This document shows, piece after piece, positions 15,689-21,818 of a DNA stretch of 21,818 nucleotides (positions are counted from its first letter, which is position 1; each line of letters starts with the position of its first letter). The notes beneath the pieces were generated by a model that made no database searches, was not told the origin of the DNA, and saw only the letters and a program-made list of their open reading frames with translations. Made by a program: the position numbers and the translations under genes. This DNA comes from Prasinococcaceae sp. CCMP 1430 (Eukaryota; Prasinodermophyta; Palmophyllophyceae; Prasinococcales; Prasinococcaceae), in the NCBI GenBank assembly GCA_013416795.1, contig RQSC01000029.1, positions 596,854 through 618,671 on the forward strand. Direction: 5' to 3'.

Positions 15689-17695
15689 TCAGAGCGCGCC
15701 ATCCTCAGGTGACCACTGCGCGGCGCGCGCGAGCTCCTCCCAGCCGCCCGCGGCGCGGCGCGCGTCCGCCGCGCGCCGCGCATCCCGCTGCGGCGGGTCC
15801 TCGGCCGCGGCGGCCGCGGCGGCCGCCACGCGCAGAGCGGCGTCGCGGGCGCGGCCCTTGGTGGGGAGCACGTTGCGAGCGGCCAGCTCGGCCTCGCTGG
15901 TGGCCGACGCGAGGCCGTTTGCGGCGGCGACGAGCATGGGTGTCGTGATGCGCGCTGCGCCGCTCACAGCCACGCCGAGACCGATGCCCGGGAAGACGAG
16001 CGCGTTGTTGGCGAAGGCCGGCTGGACGGGCGGCGCACCAGCGCGCGGCGCGAGCTCATCGAAGGGCGAGCCGGCGGCGAAGATGGCCCGCCCGCCCGTG
16101 GCGTCCAGCGCTTGCCGCGCGGTGCACTCTGAGAGATTGGTCGGGTTGGAGAGGGCCAGAATCACTGGAGCGTCGACCACCTTGCCCATCTCCTTGAGGG
16201 CGCCGCTCGATTCGAACGCCCCTGGCGTGGCCCCCGTCGCGCCGACGAGGGCCGCGGGCCTCAGCGCGCGCACGACCGCAGCGAGGTCGCCTTCTGCTCC
16301 CGCGGCGAGCCCCGCGGGGCGCGCGTGCGCGAAACGCAGCTTGCGCGGGTCTGCCCCGGCGCCCGCCGCAAGGTCAGGCCGGTCGGCCGTCAGCAGCCCC
16401 TTCCTGTCCACCAGCCACAGTCGGCTGCGCACGCGCGCCTCGGCCTCCTCCCTCTCGGCATCGCTCCCGCCGCCCCGGGCGACCTCGTCGGCGGCGATGG
16501 TCGCTGCCAGCAGCTCGGCACCGCCGAGGTTGGCCTGACCCGCGCCGAAGAAGAGCACGTTGGAGCTCGCGAGCGGCGCCGCGCCGCGCAGGCGCTCGGC
16601 GGAGCGCAACGCCGCAACTATGACCACCGCCGTGCTCTGGATGTCGTCGTTGAGCGCGGCGCCAAGCGGTGAGTAGCGCGAGAGCAGGCGGAAGGCGTTC
16701 GACCCGCCGAAGTCTTCGAAGTGCAGCAGCAGCGATTGGCCGTACCTCTTCCTCAGCGCCTGCGTGAGCTCGTCCATGAGATCGTCGTAGGCCTGGCCCC
16801 TGAGGCGCTTTTGCCTGAGGCCGATGTACAGGGGATCGTCCAGCAGCTGCTGGTTGTCGGTGCCCACGTCGACGCACACTGGCAGCAGGTTGGGCGGCGC
16901 GATCCCCCCCGCCGCGCAATACACCATGCACTTGCCAACGGCGATGCCCATGCCGCCCGCGCCCTGGTCGCCCAAGCCCAGGATGCGCTCGCCGTCGGTC
17001 ATCACCGCGATGCGCACCGCTGCCTCCGGCCAGGACGCCACCACGGAGGCGACCCGCCCAGCGTCGGCGGCCGACACGTACAGGCCGCGGGGCCGCGGGA
17101 TGAGCGTCGAGAAGCGCTGGCACGCCTCACCGACGGTGGGCGTGTAGAGCAGGGGCAGCAGCTCGTCGGTGTTGCGCACGAGCGCGGCGTAGAAGGCGCG
17201 CTCGGAGGTCTCCTTGGCGGCCACCAGCTGGCGATACGCCTCGAGGGGCGTCGAGGACGCCCGCACCGTCGCCATGAGGCGATCGACCTCGACGTCTAGG
17301 GTCGCGCTGCCGGCGGGGAGCAGCCCTTCGAGCTTGCGCGCGGCGCGCACGCTCGCCGCGGTGGCGAGGCCATCGTTCGCTCGCGGGTCCTGCAGCGCCG
17401 CGATGCCGACGGGCGCGGGCGCGGCGGAGAGGCCGTGGCGCACGGTGCGCGCGCCCGGGGCCCCGCGCGCGGCCGGGCCGCCGGCCGCTGCCCTTTCCGC
17501 GCGTTTTGGGGCGACCGCCTTCGTTTCGACCTGCGACCTTTCGCGATCGATCGGCGCGCGTCCGGATCCGAAAAGCGACAAAATAAATATCCGCTGCGTG
17601 CTCGCTGGCACCGCGCGCGCGCGCAGCAAAGCGCGCAGCAGACACAGATCACCCGTGGGTAAATACCACGTATGAATGGAGGTGAATCCAACCAA
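15689..17695 (-). CDS. malic enzyme (malate dehydrogenase, oxaloacetate-decarboxylating)
   Basis: The enzyme converts malate to pyruvate and CO2, making NADPH or NADH. Counting from the left end of the open frame at 17695, LLYTPTVGEAC is at about 182-192 (with the catalytic Tyr). VMTDGERILGLGDQGAGGMG leads to the VGK catalytic lysine at about 255. LPVCVDVGTDN comes next. The metal ligands are FED (326-328) and NDD (349-351), the Rossmann motif is GAGQANLGG (384-392), and LSNPTNLSECTA and FAAGSPF complete the core. The usual FNDDIQGT reads LNDDIQST, an unusual change beside the metal site. The stop is TGA at 15689-15691. There is no in-frame ATG before the conserved domain. A TTG at 17695 is only the edge of the open frame; an acceptor such as GGTCGCAG (exon from about 17530) suggests an undetected first exon with a targeting peptide. 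The malate-binding and cofactor residues seen do not settle NADP versus NAD use. Confidence 0.92.
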   Translation of the reverse strand: MVGFTSIHTWYLPTGDLCLLRALLRARAVPASTQRIFILSLFGSGRAPIDRERSQVETKAVAPKRAERAAAGGPAARGAPGARTVRHGLSAAPAPVGIAALQDPRANDGLATAASVRAARKLEGLLPAGSATLDVEVDRLMATVRASSTPLEAYRQLVAAKETSERAFYAALVRNTDELLPLLYTPTVGEACQRFSTLIPRPRGLYVSAADAGRVASVVASWPEAAVRIAVMTDGERILGLGDQGAGGMGIAVGKCMVYCAAGGIAPPNLLPVCVDVGTDNQQLLDDPLYIGLRQKRLRGQAYDDLMDELTQALRKRYGQSLLLHFEDFGGSNAFRLLSRYSPLGAALNDDIQSTAVVIVAALRSAERLRGAAPLASSNVLFFGAGQANLGGAELLAATIAADEVARGGGSDAEREEAEARVRSRLWLVDRKGLLTADRPDLAAGAGADPRKLRFAHARPAGLAAGAEGDLAAVVRALRPAALVGATGATPGAFESSGALKEMGKVVDAPVILALSNPTNLSECTARQALDATGGRAIFAAGSPFDELAPRAGAPPVQPAFANNALVFPGIGLGVAVSGAARITTPMLVAAANGLASATSEAELAARNVLPTKGRARDAALRVAAAAAAAAEDPPQRDARRAADARRAAGGWEELARAAQWSPEDGAL

Positions 17696-17990
17696 TGGTA
17701 CTATATGGACAATGCATGAAATGGTATCATGCCTCTCACTGCTGCCTCGCCCAGGCTACCAAGTACTGTACCTACGGCGTTCAAAACTTCGAACCTGCGG
17801 AAAAAGGTGGGGTTCGGCCAGGCGTCGGAAAAAAGCGCGCGCGCCGCCTCGGGGAACTCCCCACGGGAGACTCCCTTTTTCTGTGTGTGTTTGGACTTTT
17901 TCCACTTTCAACTTTCAAGAAACGGTGGGAGGCACCTTCGGGAGTCGGGTCGGCTCCGGGGGACCCCCGCCTGCGGGCGGCGCGCGCGCT

Positions 17991-19149
17991 GAGTTCGTCT
18001 GCACCGGCACGCCCTTTCACCCGCAGCGGCTCTGGACGGCCCTCTTCCAGGGCCCGCTGGCGGCGAGCGTGCGCTGCTCGTGCGGCACGCTGTGGATTGC
18101 CGCGCGGCCGCACGTGACCTGGCGAGTGGCGACCGCCGACGTGTGGATACGCATCGAGGCGGATCGAGGGGACGCGTGCGGTGGCGGCAGCGGCGCGGCG
18201 GCGATGCAGCTCGCGCAACGGGGTCAGCGCTTGCACGTCAGCGTGGCGAGCCCCGATGACGGAGTCCGCGTGCGAGAGATCCTGCAGGGGTGCCTGCTCA
18301 CAGACGCGGAGCTGGGCTGGGGCCCCGCACTCTGGGAGAGGTGCGCGCGCGCCATGCGCGACGCGCGCGCTCGCGCGTGGACGGACCCCACGCGCGAGCG
18401 AGCGCCCGTTCGTTCGTGCCCGCTCTCCCGGAGCGCTGACCTCGCGCGCTCGACCGCGCGCGTCCCAGCCGCCTGGCGAACCCATTCTTCCCCCTCGAGC
18501 GCCGCGACAACGCGGAGGGCGTCCTCGCGGCGGCGGCGACGGCGAGCTTGCCGGCGGCAGAGACTGCCGCTGTGAAAGCAGCAGCAGCAAAGGCGGCCCA
18601 GGCGCAGGGGCTGTTCCCTTGGAGGTGCGGGCCCGCGGCGCTCGCGGCGGGCGACACGCGCGGCGGGCATCGCCGCGCGGCGCTGGCGCGGACACCGCGA
18701 TGCCTGCACGCCCGGAGGCTGACACCGCGCGCCTCCTGCTTGCGCGTCCCCTGCGCGGGCCACCTCACAGCAAGCGCGCGTGCCCCAACACCGATCTCTT
18801 CAGCTCGCCTGCCGCCACCGACGCCACCGAGGGCAGCTCCGACGTGAGCGAGCAGAGCGCGGAGCGCGGAGGGCGCGCGGCCGGCGGCGTGCGGCAAAAC
18901 ATGCTGCTGCCCATCGGCGCGAAGAAGGCTCGCCTGAAGCCCATCCGCGTGCTGCGCCGACGCAAGCGCGAGCTCGAGGCGATGGTGGCCACCGACACCC
19001 TGTCGTCGCTCGCGATGCAAGAGGCGCGCGACGAGCTGGCCGCCCTGCGCGGGGAGCTCGCCGCGCTCGCCGGCCCAGGCGACGGCTTCGAGGAGGCGGG
19101 CAACAGCGGCGACCTCGACACGCCCATGGCCGCGGCTGACGAGCGATGA
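17991..19149 (+). CDS. CobW C-terminal-domain protein without the GTPase domain
   Basis: CobW/ZNG1-type G3E GTPases are metal chaperones, mostly for zinc. Their C-terminal domain begins with the pattern seen here: FVCTGTPFHPQRLW, then CSCGTLWIAARP, HVTWRVATADVWI, and finally REILQGCLLTDAELGWGPALWE. Exon 1 runs to 18340 (GAGAG|GTGCGC). The intron is 18341-18468. Exon 2, 18469-18624, reads ANPFFPLERRDNAEGV and an Ala/Lys-rich helix. The intron is 18625-18770. Exon 3, 18771-19149, is a Ser/Glu-rich linker, then basic RRRKRELEAMV and a coiled-coil-like DELAALRGELAAL. Both introns are phase 2 and restore the frame. The 5' end is open to an ATG at 17676 or 17712, but that part looks non-coding. No Walker A GxxGSGKT or CxCC metal motif is present before the malic enzyme gene. 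It may be a stand-alone domain protein or a truncated gene. Confidence 0.6.
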
Positions 19150-19248
19150 CGCGCACATGTCGCGCATGCACTGCACTTCGCACGGAACGGACTGTACCAT
19201 CCCTCTGTCCTGTAAAAAAAGTAATTACGTCAAAATGCATGGGAAAAG

Positions 19249-19964
19249 TTACGGGGCAGCCTCGGCGCGCGTGCGCAGTGCGCCGTCGGCGTCCCTCCTC
19301 ACTATGTCCGCGCCGAAGACCGGCGCGCTCCCGTCCACGCTCACCGCCAGGTACAGCACCATCTCACCCATCTCGGGCTCGTACGGGGGCTCCATGAGCT
19401 GCGCGCGCTCGGCGTGCGTGAGCGACGCCGCGTCCGCTGTGAGCCCGAGCAGGCGCACGTGGTCGGCGCCCGCGCCCACCATGGACACGTACTCGTCTTC
19501 GTCCGGAAAGGGCACGCCGCCGCCGCCCTGCTCTCCGGCGCCCGGGGCCTCTTCGCCAACGAGCAGGGCGCGCGGCAGGTACCACATCCGCAGTCGGCTC
19601 TCGATGAGTTGCACGTGGTCCACGCCGCCGCCCTTGCCGCCGGCGCTCCCCTTGGACGCGCGGCCGCTGCCAAAGCCGGCACCCGCGCCGCGAGCCTTGG
19701 AGGCGTACTCGGCGAAGACCAGCACCGCGCCACGCCCGCATTGCTCGTATCCTCGCAGGTGCATGTCGTGCATCGCGTGCGCGGCGGCTCCCTCGCCCTT
19801 CGGGCGCCTGATACGCCTGCAGCCGTGGCCGCACGCGCAGTCGAACGCGCGGTCCCAGAAGAGCGCGAGGTCGTCGTACGGCCAGCTCGCGCCGCGCGAA
19901 CGCGAGCCGCTCTCCCGCGGCGCCTCCTCGCCGGCCTTGCCGGCCTTGCCGGCCTTGCCGGCTC
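19249..19964 (-). CDS. unrecognised protein with a cysteine cluster, minus strand
   Basis: A long frame with clean GC3 starts after a possible acceptor (GCGCCAG) with an Ala-Gly-Lys repeat (AGKAGKAGKAGEE). It continues SWPYDDLALFWDRAFDC and then CACGHGC, a tight Cys/His cluster that could bind metal. Next come HAMHDMHLRGYEQCGRGAVL, VDHVQLIESRLRMWYLPRAL, and an acidic region DEDEYVSMVGAGADHVRLLG. The C-terminus is EPEMGEMVLYLAVSVDG with PVFGADIVRRD. The stop is TGA at 19249-19251. The first in-frame ATG is at 19773, but coding sequence clearly continues upstream of it, so the true start or first exon lies beyond 19964. I recognise no family. Its stop is only 99 nt from the CobW-domain gene stop on the other strand. 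Confidence 0.55.
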
Positions 19965-20090
19965 CTGGCGCGGGCGCGACGCGCGCGCGTTCGTGGCCGC
20001 GACGGCGCCGGGGGCGCCGCCCGCCCGCACTCCCTCGCGTCGATCGCGTCGCTGGCGCGCGGCACGCCCGCGCAGCGCCGGTCGACCGCC

Positions 20091-20203
20091 TCCAAGTTCT
20101 TCTACAGGGTCCTGGTCCTGGCGTCCAACGCGTACATCAGGGTGGACCAGGACGAGCCCTACGCGGACGTGAAGTTGGAGAACGGGATCAACTTCTGGTC
20201 CGG
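20091..20203 (+). CDS. candidate exon of a subtelomeric plus-strand gene, with a decayed second copy
   Basis: The frame reads STASKFFYRVLVLASNAYIR and then VDQDEPYADVKLENGINFW, ending at a donor-like TCCG|GTGCGT. Upstream the same frame stays open (LASIASLARGTPAQ) over the start region of the minus-strand gene. The same words recur in degraded form 250 nt downstream (20347-20423), which suggests a tandemly duplicated exon of a subtelomeric family. I recognise no family and see no ATG in frame. Confidence 0.35.
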
Positions 20204-20423
20204 TGCGTCGTGCGGCGGGTCGCCTGGGGGGCCTGGTGCTGGTGGTGTGCCTGGTGGCGGCGTGCCTGGTGGGAGGGGGGGGGCAGTCGCGGCCTGCTGA
20301 GGGACGGCGAGCTGCTAGGTTTCTTCTACTACAGGGTCCTGGTCCTAAGTTCTTATTGAAGGGATCTGGTCCTGACGTCCAACGCGTACATCAGGGTGGG
20401 CCAGGACGAGCCCTACGCGGACG
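20094..20423 (+). repeat. imperfect tandem exon duplication, three partial copies
   Basis: Copy A is 20094-20173. Copy C is 20347-20423 and shares about 60 nearly identical bases (TCCAACGCGTACATCAGGGT, then CCAGGACGAGCCCTACGCGG), with substitutions and a frame change. Copy B is a short piece at 20321-20346 (TTCTTCTACTACAGGGTCCT). The word GGACGGCGAGCTG occurs at both 20302 and 20429. Between A and B lies a GCCTGGTG-rich run. Copies B and C carry stops, so they are not functional in this frame. Confidence 0.75.
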
Positions 20424-20837
20424 CTGAAGGACGGCGAGCTGGCGTCCCATCGTTTTTGACTGCGCACAACAATGTACCTGGTACCGCATACCATCACTAC
20501 TACTACTACTACATGCTACTTGCTACTACTACTGCTGCTGCTGCTGCTGCTCATGATTACCACTGCTACGGCACTACTAGGACTACTACTCGAGTGGCGA
20601 GGACGGCGGGCGAGGCGAGCGTCGCCGAGAGGCACGCAGAGCGACGCGAGCGCTGCCGAGGCCGCGACTTGGAAGCCCACTCACGGGGACACCCACTCAT
20701 TATTACTACAGCAACGACTTCTTCTTGAATGCACGAACGCAGCCCGACACTCACTAGAGCCGCCGTTCGAGCTCTTATTCTGCCGCATGTAAGGGGAGAC
20801 TTCGAACGCGCGCGCGAGGGAGGGGAGGGGGGGGGAC
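20204..20837. other. subtelomeric repeat-rich stretch without a supported gene
   Basis: This includes the GCCTGGTG-rich spacer, degraded exon copies, the trinucleotide repeat (20496-20551), and ATTATTACTACAGCAACGAC (20699-20718), which echoes the CTACTACAG words of the exon copies. A poly-G stretch begins near 20820. No convincing coding region is seen. Confidence 0.5.
20496..20551. repeat. trinucleotide microsatellite (ACT)n then (CTG)n
   Basis: CACTACTACTACTACTAC is followed by ACATGCTACTTGC, three ACT units and seven CTG units. One repeat type passes into another, as in slippage-prone subtelomeric DNA. Confidence 0.85.
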
Positions 20838-20909
20838 GTGGGCGGGGGGGGGGGCGCTGCATTCCCCTTGCCCGCGCTAAAGGGCGGAGGAACAAGACGA
20901 GGACATCTG

Positions 20910-21212
20910 TCGTATACTCACCTCGTGTATGTCCCCGATGAGCATCATGATCTGATCAAGCAGGCGCTCAAAACGCGAGGGGCGCCTCCGCCGCCACCGA
21001 AGCTCCCGAGGATCAACTCGCCAACTGCGCAGATGTACGAGATCTACTACGCCGCCTCGCTCCGTCGACGAGCGTTGAGGCTCGCCCTACGCTCGATGAA
21101 CACGTCGGAAGGCGACTTCGTGGTAGAAAACTGCCTCGCGACGGCCGAGCAAGAGCATCATCGAGAGCGTATGATGCGATACGAAGCAAGGGCAGAGCTG
21201 GCGGCCGTGTAA
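20910..21212 (+). CDS. unrecognised subtelomeric open frame with lower GC3
   Basis: The frame reads SYTHLVYVPDEHHDLIKQAL, then a poly-Pro stretch (GAPPPPPKLPRIN), QMYEIYYAASLRRRALRLAL, GDFVVENCLATAEQEHHRE and a charged end. The stop is TAA at 21210-21212. The amino-acid mix is protein-like, but codons such as act, gat, aaa, cga and gta are frequent, unlike the core genes further left. The first in-frame ATG is at 21033; sequence upstream to 20910 also looks coding, so a first exon may be missing. It could be a young, decayed or horizontally acquired gene. I recognise no family. Confidence 0.35.
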   Translation, partial: SYTHLVYVPDEHHDLIKQALKTRGAPPPPPKLPRINSPTAQMYEIYYAASLRRRALRLALRSMNTSEGDFVVENCLATAEQEHHRERMMRYEARAELAAV

Positions 21213-21640
21213 TGGTACGTCCGGTGCGCATACCTACAAGCCTCAGCGTGCCCGTCCCTATAACCCCCCCCCCCTTGCGTTGAGTGTCCGGCGAACAGCC
21301 GCCGAGCATTCCGACGCTGCCTCAGAGCGCCAACAGCGGCATCAATCGTCCTCTCGCCCCTCATGACCCCCTCGGCCTCCCTCAGCGCTCTCCCCCCTGC
21401 CCCCTACACCTCCCTCAGCCCGAATGGCTGCCTCGCGAGTCGACCCTGAAAAACCCTAACCCTGAAAAATCGAAAAACGCGGATGCGTCTGCAATATCTA
21501 AATAGCGCGATCCGCGTTCCATCAACCCTAAGAACCCTAACCCTCGCGATCGGAAACCCTACCATCGACCCGAACTCAAACCCAATCCTAAATATCTCAA
21601 CCCTGAAAATCCGAATACTAATAATCAATAGGACTGGATA
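21213..21640. other. subtelomeric spacer with C run and degenerate telomere-like sequence
   Basis: This has a C11 run (21264-21274) and CCCTC/CCTCAG-rich sequence to about 21440. It then drifts to AT-richer sequence with inverted telomere-like words (see the 21443-21610 entry). No gene is seen. Confidence 0.55.
21443..21610 (-). repeat. degenerate inverted telomere-like repeats
   Basis: Words such as AACCCTAACCCTGAAAAAT, CAACCCTAAGAACCCTAACC, GGAAACCCTACC and CAACCCTGAAAAT recur. On the minus strand these read AGGGTT-type units, the opposite orientation to the terminal array. The spacing is irregular and interrupted by GAAAA and CGAAAA, so this is a decayed or variant telomere-derived region. 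Confidence 0.6.
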
Positions 21641-21818
21641 CTAGGGTCTAGGGTCTAGGGTTTAGGGTTTAGGGTTTAGGGTTTAGGGTTTAGGGTTTAG
21701 GGTTTAGGGTTTAGGGTTTAGGGTTTAGGGTTTAGGGTTTAGGGTTTAGGGGTTTAGGGTTTAGGGTTTAGGGTTTAGGGTTTAGGGTTTAGGGTTTAGG
21801 GTTTAGGGTTAGGGTTTA
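21641..21818 (+). repeat. telomere array, TTTAGGG type
   Basis: Tandem TTTAGGG units run to the last base. The proximal units are TCTAGGG variants, one unit has an extra G (TTTAGGGG at about 21747-21754), and one TTAGGG lies near the end. G-rich strand 5'-to-3' toward the window end is the expected polarity for a right-hand chromosome end. The heptamer is the plant type, also used by many algae. Confidence 0.97.

Overview
This is nuclear DNA from a very GC-rich eukaryote, and the window runs to a chromosome end. The last ~178 bases (21641-21818) are a TTTAGGG telomere array reading outward. Genes are split by short GT-AG introns (about 120-290 nt) and coding regions strongly prefer G or C at the third codon position. 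The gene set includes a UPF0426-type protein (cyanobacteria and plastid-bearing eukaryotes), an organelle-type ribosome recycling factor, an IFT27-like cilium gene, a PEX7 receptor and a peroxisome-type carrier. Together with the plant-type telomere repeat this suggests a photosynthetic, probably flagellate, unicellular alga (for example a haptophyte or a stramenopile alga). The lineage cannot be fixed from this window.

Layout: 1-333 (+) end of a membrane-protein gene; 852-1593 (-) C-terminal half of a BRO1-domain protein; 1593-1956 (+) ABC1/ADCK kinase fragment; 1957 and 2727 single ambiguous bases bracketing a poorly interpretable block; 2728-4734 (+) fatty acyl-CoA reductase; 4996-5150 (-) last exon of an unknown gene; 5985-6094 (+) a 110-nt exact copy of the histone H3 3' end; 6681-7469 (-) ribosome recycling factor; 8051-8461 (+) intact histone H3 with a 3' stem-loop; 9404-9919 (+) UPF0426; 10262-11494 (-) PEX7; 12373-12731 (+) IFT27 C-terminal half; 12973-13329 (-) small unknown gene; 14007-15509 (+) peroxisomal-type mitochondrial-carrier-family protein in four exons; 15689-17695 (-) malic enzyme; 17991-19149 (+) CobW C-terminal-domain protein in three exons; 19249-19964 (-) unknown protein. 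From about 20090 to the end there are subtelomeric tandem repeats, microsatellites, one lower-GC3 unknown open frame, inverted telomere-like sequence, and the telomere.

Architecture: recognised genes almost strictly alternate strand, so neighbours form convergent pairs with 3' ends 99-342 nt apart and divergent pairs sharing 5' regions. AATAATA-type motifs sit beyond several 3' ends. Three genes (BRO1, IFT27, CobW) lack their N-terminal domains, and the breaks lie in the divergent 5' gaps. This could mean undetected first exons, gene decay, or assembly joins. The BRO1/ABC1K junction, where two unrelated conserved coding stretches start back to back at the same base, points most strongly to a rearrangement or assembly join.

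Functionally the genes are ordinary housekeeping and organelle genes. There is a loose peroxisome/lipid theme: PEX7 (PTS2 import), the peroxisome-type carrier, fatty acyl-CoA reductase, and NADP(H)-linked malic enzyme. I see no bacterial-style operon, defence system, CRISPR array or intact mobile element. The most notable signals are the histone 3'-end duplication flanking the RRF gene, the head-to-head fragment junction, the alternating gene order, and the subtelomere structure.
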